A DNA stretch of 64,000 bases from Benincasa hispida (taxonomy: Eukaryota; Streptophyta; Magnoliopsida; Cucurbitales; Cucurbitaceae): NCBI RefSeq assembly GCF_009727055.1, contig NC_052352.1, forward strand, positions 20,459,876 to 20,523,875. The letters run 5' to 3'. Of the stretch, positions 35,053-46,500 are shown piece by piece; the first letter of the stretch is position 1, and every line of letters begins with the position of its first letter. The notes beneath the pieces are model-generated. The model saw only the letters and a list, made by a program, of their open reading frames with translations. It was not told the DNA's origin and made no database searches. The translations under genes were made by a program, and so were the position numbers.

Positions 35053-38000
35053 TGTTTGATTGACACCAGCACCCTACAGAAAACATCAGGATCCATAAAC
35101 ACTCTAATTGATTAATTTTGGCAGAAAAGAAACATGATAAAACATAAGCAAATAAGAAGGAGAAAATGAAATTAGGGTTAGGGTTTCAAGAAATTTACCC
35201 TTGAAGAACTGTTCTTCACAAATTTCCTCCTCTTTGATCATGAACAATCACAATCCAAGATGACCACCACCACAAAAGTTTCCTCTATATTCTCCTTAGG
35301 GTAAGAGAAACACAGGAGTTATAGGCTTTGTGATTTCGGAATAGGGAGATAGATTGAGAGGAGAAGAGAAGATTTTTTGGGGAAAAAAAACTGAGAGATC
35401 ACAAAAAAATCTAGAGAGAACTCTGTCACACATCTTCTATGAAGAAGATATTTTTTCCCAATTGCTCCACTCACTACTTGAGATTAAGAGAGAATTAAAG
35501 GGAGGGAAGTTATTTCCCCCCTTTAATTTTAAAATTAAAATAAATTAATTTAAATTTAAATAAAGATTATATATATATAACTGTATGATATATCATACAT
35601 AACACATAACCTATAGTTTTAATTCCCTCAGTAATGCATGGTATTTAATATAAATCTCATTTATACTAAATTTAATTATATGAATTCAATTCACATAATT
35701 AATATTTGAATCATATTCAAATATTTATTTCCTTTAAAAAAAAGTTTATATTATGTATCAAATGCATTATATTAAGTATATCATATATAATTAAGTTAAA
35801 TTAATTATATCACATATAATTAATTCCTTAAATTTATTTGAACAATCCAAACTAATCCAAAATTGATTCTCATAAATCCCTATTGAGCTACAGAGGAGAC
35901 TTTATAGACTTATAGATTGAAACTACAATGGTACTTGAATAATTAATTAAACTCCTTTAATTAAATTATTCAACATCCATTAACTATCGGTCACTCCATA
36001 TAAGATCGACAGCTGCACTCTTCGCACTATAGAAATATTTCTGTGTCCATTACATATTATCAGTCAACAGTACAATGACCGTTTACAAATTGCTCGTAAG
36101 TACAATTGGGCCAAAATTACCATTTTGCCCTTATAGTAATATCTAACTCCTTAAGTACCACTGATCCCTCTAATGAACAATAAGTCATAGTCCAACTATG
36201 ATTAAACCCCTCTCGGGCCAAGAGAGAGTGTGGCGCCACATTGTTCAAGCCTTAGAATCAGACCTTAAGGGGGCAATTTATCTACTTACCCCGACATTAA
36301 AGAAGGAGTGAATTCCATCTTGTGTAGTTGTGTCCCCAACTCCCTAATATGACGAATCCCCAAAATGGTAGACTTATTGAGTTGGCGATTTGGCCACTCT
36401 CATTTCGTGGTCCGACATTATATAATAAGACTAGACATTTCGTGGTCCAGTCTTATACAAACTTCTTTGTATAGAATACCCCCGCTCACATGTCTTTACA
36501 TGAATGATCATAATCATATCATTTGTAGCATTTTACAATAATTATTATATTTACAAAGCGGGTGTAGGATTGTATCAGCAACAACAGAAGCACATGGATC
36601 ATTAAAGCATTTTAATTCATTAATTTTTGTAAAATATAAAGCATGTCTTGCAGAAAAGCTCGATCTCCAGTTGTAATCTCTTGTAGAACTTCTTCAAAGC
36701 TCGATCTCCAGTTGTAATCTTCTCCAAATCTTGTTGCAGACCACCTCAAGATCTTCCCCGCTATTCTCTTGGTGCTCTAGATTGAATTGTGGGACTTAAA
36801 ACAAGCTTGAATCAAGGGATGAAAGAGAAAAGCTCGCAGCAGCAATCTTGGTGAAGAACTCTTTCTTCAACACGAATTTTCTCTAAAATTCTCTCTTGAT
36901 TGCATGCTCGAATTTCACTCCAAACTCTTTAGTATATTGCAGATCAACATGCAAGGGAGAGAGTTGCATGAGTTGTAGCTCATGCCGTGAGTAAGACAAG
37001 ACAATGGTGAATGCTTTTCATGTGAGCAACTTAGGAGATGGATAATCGAAAACCAAGTTTTTCCATTTTGTGTTTTGTTTTTCCAATTTCCAATTTTATC
37101 TCAAAATAAAAATTTTATTTTTAAAATCCATTTTGATTTTTAAAAACTGAAAAAATAAAATTAATTTCATAAATTAATTTTTAAATAAAACTTAATTAAT
37201 TTAATATCAAATATTAAATTAATTTTTACACATATCCATCTTTATATATTTAAATCATATTTAAATACAAATTCTTCTATTCTGTTTAATTCTCAAATTA
37301 AACACGTAATTATATCTCATATAATCCTAATTCCCTTAATTCTAATTTGAACATTTCAAATTAACTTATCACTTTATTCTAGAGCTAGTCCGTTATGAAC
37401 TAGTAGGGGGACCTCGTGGACCTACAGATCATGGGCTTTAACGATCCGAGACTAATTGGCTAAACTCATTAGGCTAGATTAATCCCCATTCGTTAACTAA
37501 TGGGCCACTCCACTAAGGTCCATAGTTGCACTCCCCTCACTATAGATATATTATGTCCATATGATTTAACCATAATCAGCATGTCAACCCTTCACATGTT
37601 GTTCATAATAACGGTTGGGTCAAATGAACAACTGATCCGAGATTACGTCTTATTCCTCAAGTTCCTACTGATCCTCTAATGAACAATTGGTTTGTGATCC
37701 AATCACTAAACCAAACTCTCTCTGCCCAGTGAGAGGGTGTGGTCCCTTGTTCAAGACCTGGATTCAGTACTTAAGAGAACAACCTTTCTCTTATCCCTAA
37801 ATTGGATAGGCGTGAACTCCGTCTTGCACCCTATGTCTCCAGCTATCTATTAGATCTTACCCCTGAAATGGGAGTCTTATTAAGCTAGCGCTGTTGAGCC
37901 AACCCTCACCTATGCAAATCTAAGGATAATCCCGAATAAACAGGAGTTCATAGTTAGCTCAGGATTAAGATCAAGTTACCTAGGTCATCTAGGTGAAATA

Positions 38001-38692
38001 GTCAGTCTTATATAATAAACAACGTTATAAAGTAAGAGTGACTTATTTTTTGGTTCGATCTTATGCAAACTCATTGCAAAGGACGCCCCCACTCCTCAAG
38101 TCATACATGTACGAATTAGGATCACATCGTATGTAGAACTTTACAACTCTTTGTAATAACTACAGAGTAGGCCGCATCCAGTGGTGTTACTAGAACAAGG
38201 TACCCAACCTTATTCATATACCGCAGATCATTTTGACTATTTACTCGAACCTGATCCACTCTTATGTTTCCACATAAAGTTCAAGTACTCATATAATAGT
38301 CATGGGTCTTAGTTTATTAGATTTAGACTTTCATACAATTTATGATATCAATAATAAGCATATTGATTATAGAAAATATTTTTCATTTTACAAACTGCGA
38401 GTTTTAGGACATAAAACCCAATCGTGAGTCGTATTCGTAGTGCCACAAGGATAATACCCAGCCTTATCCATCTACTATGCCATTTAGGTTATCACTTTAA
38501 ACATGATCCACCTTATATCTTTTCATACATGTTTAAGCCATAAAAGATCACCTTGGATGTTAGTTTTTTCGTTTGTGGGTTAATGCTACTAAATGTCAAA
38601 TAAAATATCTCATATTTTATTAAATAAATAAAATGTTTGTACATTACAATTACAAACTCAGGGCCCACGAGATTTAGGGCATCAACCCAACA
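35053..38692 (-). repeat. 5' LTR (type B) of the gag-only Copia, interrupted
   Basis: The tail begins at 35053 (TGTTTGATTGACACC on plus) and the LTR runs to 36562. After the inserted type A LTR it resumes at about 38422 (gtcgtattcgtagtgcc) and reaches its head at 38692 (cccaaca). Net length about 1.78 kb, matching other type B LTRs. Confidence 0.75.
36563..38421 (-). mobile_element. Solo Copia LTR, type A, inside a type B LTR
   Basis: On plus it begins TGTAGGATTGTATCAGC and ends ggacataaaaccca, colinear with the other type A LTRs over 1.86 kb. A short internal duplication occurs near its left end (agctcgatctccagttgtaatct twice, 36657 and 36697). The target duplication is not clean. Confidence 0.75.
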
Positions 38693-39839
38693 ATAATGTA
38701 TCATATATATTGTATTAATTATATCTCATATAATTAATTTTATATTAATTATATCTCATATAATTAATTCTCTCTATTAATTTGAATAATTCAAATTAAT
38801 CCAAAATTAATTCGATTCTCATTCATCCCAGTTGAGCTAACGAAAGGACCTATGGACCTACAGATTGAAGCTCTAATGGTATTTGATTAATTAATTAAAC
38901 TCTTTAATTAAATTAACCAACTTCCATTAACTGTCGGTCACTCATTTAAAGATTGATAGCTACACTCTTCGCACTATAGATATATTTTTGTATCCATTAG
39001 ATATAACCAATCAACATTGCGTTGACCCTTCACAAATTACTCGTAAGTACAGCTAGATCAAAATTAACATTTTGTCCCTGTAGTTACATCTAACTCCTTA
39101 TGTATTTCTGATCCCTCTAATGAACAATAAGTTATAGTCTCAACCTCTCTCGCGCTAGGAGAGGGTGTGGCACCACATTGTTCAAGCCCCAGAATCAACC
39201 CTTAAAGGAAAAATTTCTCTACTTACCCTAATAGTAGGGAAGGAGTGAATTTCTTCTTGTGAAGTTGCATTCCCTGCTCCCCAATCAGATAAATCTCTAA
39301 ATGCTAGGCATATTGAGTTGGTGAAACTGGTCACTCTCACCCATGTAGATAAAAGGACCACCTTCATCCAAATCAAGTCGCCTATGGTCATCTTGATGAA
39401 ATTTAAGTCTCTTTTAGCAATAGTGTTATATAGAAAGACTATTCACTCCGTGGTCCGATCTTATACAAACTCTTTGTATAGAATACCGCCGCTCACATGT
39501 CTCCACATGAATGATCGGGATAGATTATTTATAGCAATTTACAACAATTGTACACCTACAAAGCGATTTGTATTCATAGTGTCACAAGGATAAGATATCC
39601 AGCCTTATCCATCTACTACAGACTGTTTAGGTTATCACTTAAACATGATCCACCTGTTTGTCTCTACATACATGTTTGAGTTATAGAAAATAATCTTGAA
39701 TCTTAGTTTATTGGTTCTTGTGGGTTAATGCAACTAAATGTCGAATAAAATACCTTTTATTTTATTAGATAAATAATTTTTTTGTACAAATATAATTACA
39801 AACTACAAGGCCATGAGATTTAGGGCATCAACCTCAACA
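38693..39839 (-). repeat. 3' LTR (type B) of element C, truncated
   Basis: The head TGTTGAGGTTGATGCCC is on minus at 39839, next to the tract ggcaagtgggaaat. The LTR is colinear with type B copies until about 38693, where it meets the head of the neighbouring LTR; the missing part is the U5 half. No target duplication is seen at that joint, so a deletion or recombination removed the rest. Confidence 0.8.
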
Positions 39840-40891
39840 ATTTCCCACTTGCCTTAAAGCTAGTGGGATATACACAATAAAAGTACAATATGTACAACAG
39901 TACACAAAAACAAGAAACTAGGACATTGTTCGAGGTTTAGAATTAACAGAAACGTTGTCTCACATGCTCACTAACTCAAACAATGAAATAAAATAACCGA
40001 TCCTATTGTTATACCCATAAACGCAATAAAGCAGTAAGAACGGGGTCAAATCCACAGGAAAACTAATGACTAGCCAGGATAATTAGAGAATCCATGTGAT
40101 GGGGGTTTAATTGGATTTGTGGATACAATGACTAAAAATTAACGTGCAACGTAAAGAAACAAAATTGAGCACGCAAAAAGGGTTGGATTAAATCAATGAA
40201 AAAATCCTTGGGATTAGTATATATGTTTAATATTTCTATCATTAGGCACCAATTAATTATACTAAATCTGTGAACCCCTCAACCTATTAGAAAATCTAAC
40301 AACCCAATTAGCCAAATTCGATATTAAACTAAATTAGCCCTAATTTAATATACAACTTTTCTTTTTAGTGACATACTTGTTAAAATCAAATTGCATTATG
40401 AAAGGGTTCAATTGTTGAGACATACTACAAGTCGGATAGCCATATCTTATAACATGATTATTTGGGAATGATTAAATTAAGGCATACATGAGTTTGGTCA
40501 GAAAAAGTCTAGACTTTACACATGTGACCCTAATTTTCGCAACTAAATCAATCAATATTGCATAGGCTATGACGAATTTGCAAACAAAAATTTCAATAAA
40601 CCAATTTGATAGATCAATTCATAAAAATTCTATTAAAATTAAATCAAATCATCCCATCGAATTCACAACAATTCAGTAAATTAACTAGAATTCCTTCAAG
40701 AATTTAAACATACAGCTAATCATAAGAAAAAAAAGTTTACCTAGCCTATCATAAGCATATTGAAATATCAATCAAAGATGTAGAAAAGCGGCTGAATATG
40801 ATGAAATTTGTCCAGCAATTCGACTTAATTGTCTCCCAAAAATTTCCTCAAGCTCTATTTTTCTTCACCTTGATTAAACCCAAAAACATCA

Positions 40892-40898
40892 ATTTATA
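40892..40898 (-). promoter_or_regulatory. TATA box in family G2 LTR
   Basis: atttata on plus (TATAAAT on minus), in the same context (aacatcaatttatagattt) as at 51268-51274. It lies directly downstream, in the transcription direction, of the GCGTTGCAACGC word cluster (40903-41180). Confidence 0.55.
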
Positions 40899-40902
40899 GA
40901 TT

Positions 40903-41180
40903 TGGTGAAGCGTTGCAATGCTAGGGAGAGCGTTGCAATGTTGCAGCGACATAGACCACAACGTTGAGGAAGCGTTGGAATGAGGCTTTGACACTCACTT
41001 GATTGCGAGTGAAGGAGGATCATCCATTGAAGTTCGTAGCATTGCAACGCTCAGGGTGAGCATTGCAGCGCTGACCATTCTACCTTTTAGCGTTGGGCTG
41101 GCGTCACGGCAGTGGCGTTGTCTATCTTTAGAGCGTTGCAATGGTTGGGGTAGCGTTGTGGCGCTGCCCCGCACCCCAGC
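40903..41180 (-). repeat. GCGTTGCAACGC word cluster, 3' LTR of G2 element
   Basis: Repeated agcgttgcaatg, gcattgcaacgct, gcgttgtggcgctg words in U3 just before the TATAAAT. The same cluster is at 51285-51560 in the 5' LTR and 23205-23530 in the solo LTR. Confidence 0.7.
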
Positions 41181-41451
41181 TTACTGTCTTTAAGCATCAA
41201 GCAAACATTGGAATTAGGCAATTTAGGAGCATTGCAAAGCTAAAATAGGGTACTTTGGTCTTTTTTTACATCTCTGCTCAGTTTGGTGCATCCAACTTCA
41301 AATTTTCCCTTTTTTTGGCTCAATCTTTCATCTCTGTAGCATACTTGCTCCACTAAATCAATTCTCCTACAAAATAAAACAAATAGAACACAAAAATAAT
41401 CCAAAATAGAAGAATTAAGGACATAAAATTAGCTCTTTTTGAGAGCTAACA

Positions 41452-42805
41452 AACATCTCCAACTTAGTTCTTGATCATCCCGAGCAAGGTCATAACACTC
41501 AATCATGCAATTGACAAAAAATTGTTCATTCAGTTATCGAATCCTATCTCAAGTCTCAACAATCCTTAGGGTCGCACAATAAATCTCAATATAATCCAAA
41601 TTCATCTAATCACTCAATTGAGACTTATTATAAAAAAAATAATAAATAAAAATAATAATAAGTTACAACCAAAGCCATATATGAATGAATACTAAGGCAT
41701 GGAAAATTTTTCATAAATCGAAAAGCTCACAGAAAAGTTTTATCCAACTCCCATTTCATCTTCCCTCTACTCTAGCTTGGTTATCAACCCAAGATATACT
41801 GTTCTTGCTAATCAAAGAGCAACACTAGCCAAGAGTGCTTAAAACTCACACACGCAAAACGTAGAGGGAATTTATTTTACCTAGAGGCTAGCTTTCATAC
41901 CCCACTGCCGGGAACCTATTACCCTTTTCTCGCAGGCCCTAACTAGACACAGCGGAGGTAGTTCTTGCTAATCTCACGGGCCTCATACATGCACACACAC
42001 ACGCTATTTTTTTGCAGGCACGCCGATATATTCCTCCTTTTTATGCATTTTTTTTTTTCAATTTAGCAACTAGTTTACTTCCCTTTATTTATTTTACTTG
42101 CACACAAGGCCACTATTTTCTCACTGTATTTTGCTCTCAGGCATTAAAGGTTACTCCCAAGCTAAAAAGGGGCCTTTTGAGGTGACAACAAAAATCTGGG
42201 ATGGATAACTCATTTTTAAGACTTTTGAGGGATTTATAAAGAAAATTTTTTCAACCTAGGTTCATTTGCATTGGCTTCATGAAAAGATTTTTATAAAAAG
42301 CTCAAAATCATGAAAGAATTTCCATTTTATTTAAAAAAACATACAACCTAATGAGTGCATCATCAACTTGTCATCAAGAGGAAATGACAAATAGAGCGAA
42401 CAAAACATTCAAACATCAAACTATCACAAAGCAATTGGTATAGGGTATGCACAAAATCAGAAAATCAAGAAACATACTTTGCCCACCCCCAACTTTAGAA
42501 ATATGTATTGTCCTTAATGTATACCTAAGCTATAATTCATGTTAAGGACAAAAAGAGGGGACTAGGGGAATAGAAAAAAAATCCTTTGGAATTGGACACA
42601 AGCATGATCAAAGGAAACCTATCCTTTCAAGAGCCAAAAGTATGATTTTCCTATGAAGAAAAATAAGTGTAATCAGCCAATCTTTCAACTTATTCAAAAA
42701 AAGAAACAAAGAAAAAGAAACTAAAGCATGTAAATTTTAACACCTGGCTGCCTCCAGAAAGCGCAGCATTTAACGTTTTTTGCTCGACGTTGGGTAGGGA
42801 CGAGC
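41452..42805 (-). other. 3' non-coding tail of the G2 element with PPT
   Basis: Next to the LTR, the minus strand reads gaactaagttggagatgtt (41452-41470), a decayed polypurine tract. A second purine tract, aagttgggggtgggc on minus (about 42482-42496), lies about 1 kb upstream, the same double-tract layout as in the G1 element. No gene or env-like frame is recognisable in the 1.35 kb. Confidence 0.6.
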
Positions 42806-43990
42806 TTAAGTGATTGAGAGTGAATTCAACAGAAAACTCGAGCGAGGTGAGTTGACTTTCCCTTCATTGAAGATCTTGAGGCGGTGCCTGTTTACCTTAA
42901 ACTCCTTTCCAGTCTCAAGGCTTCTATTCTCAACTACACCATAGGGAAACACATTAATAGTCTCAAAAGGACTAAGCCATTTTGACTTAAGCTTACCGGG
43001 CATAAGTAAGAGGTGCGAATTGTAAAGCAACACTTTCTGACCGACCCTACACTCTTTCTTTGCAAGACCCTTATCGTGAATTAGCTTTTTCTTTTCCTTG
43101 TAGAGTCTCGAGTTCTTAGAGTCTTCAAGATGTAATTCCTTCAATTCTTGTAGTTCCAAAAGCCTTTCTTCACCAGCCTAAGCTAAATTCATATTTCATA
43201 GCTTAACCGCCCAATAGGCCTTGTGCTCGACCTCTACCGACAAATGGCACACCATGCCATAGACAAGCTTGAAGGGCGTTCTCCTAATGGGAGTTTTGAA
43301 AGCAGTTATGTAAGCCCAAAGAGCATCGTCGAGGCGCATGTTTCAATCCTTCCTCGTAGGGTTAACAGTTTTCTCAAGGATACTATTGACCTCTCGATTG
43401 GATATTTCTGCTTGGCCATTCGTCTGAAGGTGGTACGGAGTAGCAACTTGATGATGAACTCCATACTTCCTGATAAGAGTCTCAATGGTTCGATTACAAA
43501 AGTGCAAACCCTTATCACTGATTATGGCTCGAGGAATACCAAACCTAGAAAAGATGTTAGCCCTTAAAAATCTTGAAACAACAGTAATATTGTTAGTCCT
43601 AGCGGGGATAGCCTCAACCCACTTCGATACATAATCAACGGCTAAGAGTATATATAAATACCCATAGGAAGAAGGAAAGGGTTCCATGAAATCCACACCC
43701 TAGACATCGAAAACCTCACACATAATAATAGAGTTAAGTGGCATTTTGTTTCTCCTAGACAAAGATCCTAACCTCTAACATTTCTCACAAGATTTACAAA
43801 ATGCAAAGCAGTCAGCAAATAGAGAGTCACAGATCAAACCACTATCTAAAACCTTCCTAGCAGTCCTTTTAGGGCTAAAATGCCCTTCACACGTCATCTT
43901 ATGACAAAATGAAAGTACAGACTCAAATTCCTTATTGAGGACACACCTCTAAACTATTTGGTTTGAGCAAATTTTCCAAAGGTATGTTGG
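42806..43990 (-). pseudogene. Gypsy integrase (pseudogene)
   Basis: On minus, a HHCC-type finger is visible at about 43930-43780 (HKMTCEGHFSPKRTARKVL ... CKSCEKC) with a stop after it. The core (43696-43343) has D in [24 protein letters not shown] in IISDKGLHF and E in TNGQAEISN. The C-terminal module (43159-42806) has VGQKVLLYNSHLLLMPGKL, KWLSPF and GKEFKVNRHRLKIF. Frameshifts separate the three parts. Motifs are the same as in the element at the window start, so both belong to one lineage. Confidence 0.88.
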
Positions 43991-44573
43991 GTCCTAAACA
44001 AAGTATTTCGAGTCACTCCTTAGTTTAGCCTTCCTAAAACTAGGCATATCATAAGGGAACTTACCTGACACAAGAAAATTTATCATGTCAACACACCATG
44101 GCATCAATGTGGCGATCTGAAATAGAAACTCATCAGGGAAATCCTCTCGTACAGGCATAAGATCCTCTTCTTGCATAATCATGTTCAAATGGTCTGAGGT
44201 ACCTGAAGAAGAAGCATAATTGGAATTAGGCAAACTCCTGAAGAAGAAGCATCCATCGAATAAGTCGAGGCTTAGACTCATTCTTGGTCATGAGGTACCT
44301 AAGAGCAAAATGGTCAATATAAATAGTAATAGGAAAGCCAAGAATGTAAGAGCGAAGTTTGTCTAAAGTGAAAACAATTGCCAAGAACTCTTTTTCAGTT
44401 GTGGTGTAGTTAAAATGGGTAGGATTTAGGGTCTTCGATGTGAAGCATATAACATGACTTTTCTTGTCAACTCGTTTTCCCAAAACTACTCCCACTACTA
44501 GATTACTAGCACCACACATTATCTCAAACAGAATATCCCATCGTGGGGGCTGAAGAATCGAGGTGGAAGTCAA
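43991..44573 (-). pseudogene. Gypsy RNase H (pseudogene)
   Basis: The N-terminal part reads [12 protein letters not shown], then [20 protein letters not shown] with the catalytic Glu and [20 protein letters not shown], where the usual T-D-H is I-D-H. A deletion and frame change near 44240 removes the third catalytic region (DRKG..N..AD). The rest is the linker before integrase (LMPWCVDMINFLVSGKFP), as seen at 380-420 in the first element. Confidence 0.85.
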
Positions 44574-44636
44574 CTTTTCCTTCGAAGTGTCAAAGGCCTT
44601 TTAACACTCCTTGTCAAACTCAAAAAGCACAGCCTT

Positions 44637-45491
44637 CTACAACAATGTGGATAGTGGTAAAGCCAACTTCAAAAAATCCTTGATGAAATGTCTGTAAAAA
44701 CCTGTGCTACCAAGAAAAGAACAAATCTCCCTGATACAAGTAGGATAAGGTAGATTAGCAATAACATCTATCTTTGCCTTGTCTACCTCAATTCCCTTAG
44801 CATAAACTAGTTGTCCTAGAACATTGCCATGTGAAGCCATAAAATGACACTTCTCATAATTCAGTACAAGATTAGTTTCAATGCAACATTTCAACATAAG
44901 ACCAAGATTATGGAGACAATCATCGAAAGACTCTCCGTAAACTGTAAAATCATCGATGAAAACCTCAATGCACTTTTCTATGAAATCAGAAAAAATACTC
45001 ATCATACACCTTTGGAACATACCTGGGGCATTGCAAAGCCCGAATGGCATTCTCTTAAAGGTGTAGGTCCCGTAAGTGCAAGTGAAGGTAGTCTTTTCTT
45101 GGTTCTCTTGAGCGATTGGGATTTGGTAAAATCCCGAGAACCTATCAAGAAAATAAAATAATGCCTTCTTGACAAGCCATTCCACCATCTGGTCAAGAAA
45201 CGAGATAGGAAAGTGATCCTTTTTAGTTATCTCATTGAGCTTTCGAAAGTCGATGCACATCTTCCATCCGTTTTGGACGCGCATCGGAACCATCTCACCT
45301 TTATCGTTTTCCACAATTTTCATGCTGGTCTTCTTTAGTACCACATGAATAGGACTAACACATTTAATGTCAGGAACTAGGTAAATTATGCCAACCTCAT
45401 TTAGCTTGATAATTTCATTGAGAACAACGTCCTTCATCGTGGGATTGAGCCTTCTTAGTGGTTGAACTATGGCTTTGGCTCCTTCCTCCAA
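44637..45491 (-). pseudogene. Gypsy reverse transcriptase (nearly continuous)
   Basis: The longest frame of the window outside the first element, 284 codons. It has the N-terminal LRRLNPTMKDVVLNEIIKL, then VLKKTSMKIV, GWKMCIDFRKLNEITKKDHF, LDRFSGFYQIPIAQE, TFTCTYGTYTFKRMPFGLCN and the catalytic box VFIDDFTVYG (44960-44930). FIDD for YVDD is usual in Athila/Tat RT (often FMDD). LDRFSG has Arg where Gly or similar is usual. Two Asp are kept, so the catalytic site looks intact. The end (FLGSTGFYRHFIKDFLK) connects to the RNase H domain after a stop. Probably not active, because protease and RNase H are broken. Confidence 0.92.
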
Positions 45492-45520
45492 GGTTTTTTT
45501 GTGCAGGCACAGAGAATGAC

Positions 45521-46500
45521 TTACTCTCTTAAGATCATCAAGAGTCCACCCAATGGCCTTCTTATAATTTTCAAGGTCTCAACTAAAGATTCCTCTTGGG
45601 TGGGTGTCAACTCCTTAGAGATTATAACTAGAAAGGTGTTTCCTTCCCCGAGGTACATGTCTTTCAAATGATTTAGGAGAGCTTTCAACTCAATCTCTTG
45701 TACTTGCAAATTGACAACATCGGAAAAAGGTTCCTGATGGTTGCTAACATCAATAGAAGGGAGGGATAGATCATGCAAGTCATGCAAATCCAAATCAATA
45801 TGTGGAGCAATCAACTTAACAGAGTCATCATCACTATCTTGCAAAACAATCTCATCCACTAAATCTTGTATTTCAATCATATAAAAGGATAGATATTCCT
45901 CAGGAAATTTCATAGCATCATAGATATTGAATGCAACCACTTCTCCATCAAACTTTACAGAAAGAAAACCCTTATCAACATAATTTTTTTTTGCAGTTTT
46001 CATAAAGGGTCTACCTAACAGAATTGTAGAAGAAGAAGAGGAAGAAACCTCATCCATTTTCAAAATATAGAAATCAATAGGGAAATCAATTTTTTAACTT
46101 GCAACAATACATCCTCAACTATCCTTAAGGGTTGAATGTAAGATCTATCAGACAATTGGATACACACAACAATTCTTTGTTAATCCTTTAATTTAAGATC
46201 TTCATACACATGATAAGGCATGACATTAATAGAAGCCCCTAGATCAAGCATGGCATGACGAATGACTCTACTACCAATGACACAAGGTAAAGTAAACATA
46301 CCTGTGTCTCAACATTTCTCAGGCATATTATGTTTAAGCAAAGCCAAAATATTTTTACTTACCGCAACCCGCTCCTTATCCTTACCTATCCTCTTCTTGG
46401 TGCAAAGTTCCTTGAGGAACTTAGTGTACCTAGGAATATGTTGAATCGCATTCAAGAAGGGAATATTGATTTGAACATTTTTAAACATTTCGATCAAGTC
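45521..46500 (-). pseudogene. Gypsy aspartic protease region (pseudogene)
   Basis: The upstream block INIPFLNAIQHIPRYTKFLK and ELCTKKR (46460-46380) is a typical Athila/Tat gag-protease linker. The active-site block reads MLDLGASINVMPYHVY (about 46255-46205) with catalytic D-x-G-A kept as DLGA. Stops occur at about 46313 and 46180. The end of the domain has ILLGRPFMKTA (46030-45995), the conserved flap-side motif. An acidic linker leads to RT. Confidence 0.85.

Larger units (their letters stand above)
29250..38692 (-). mobile_element. Non-autonomous minus-strand Copia with gag only and unlike LTRs
   Basis: Read on minus: a 5' LTR (35053-38692, itself interrupted), primer site, leader, a gag remnant, about 580 bases of non-coding tail, a polypurine tract and a 3' LTR (29250-31084). 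There is no protease, integrase, RT or RNase H anywhere in the 4 kb internal region. The 5' LTR head is type B (TGTTGGGTTGATGCCC), the 3' LTR head is type A (TGTTGGGTTTTATATCC), yet their tails near the primer site are nearly the same for about 90 bases (gcactctaattgattaattt...). The flanks (acatc / ataat) do not match. Either this is a chimera or two elements have been joined by recombination. Confidence 0.65.
39927..41451 (-). repeat. 3' LTR of Gypsy family G2 element
   Basis: Minus-strand head TGTTAGCTCTCAAAAAGAGC at 41451, tail cctcgaaca ending at 39927. It matches 50311-51755 along its length (roughly 85-90% by eye in the first 250 bases). The head itself can pair: GAGAGCTAA/TTAGCTCT. 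Confidence 0.9.

Noticed and set aside
35354..35548. Plus-strand frame of 64 codons, Lys/Glu rich
   Set aside because: Antisense within the type B LTR; composition reflects purine-rich U5 sequence.
44844..45161. Plus-strand frame of 105 codons
   Set aside because: It is antisense to the well-supported Gypsy RT on the minus strand.
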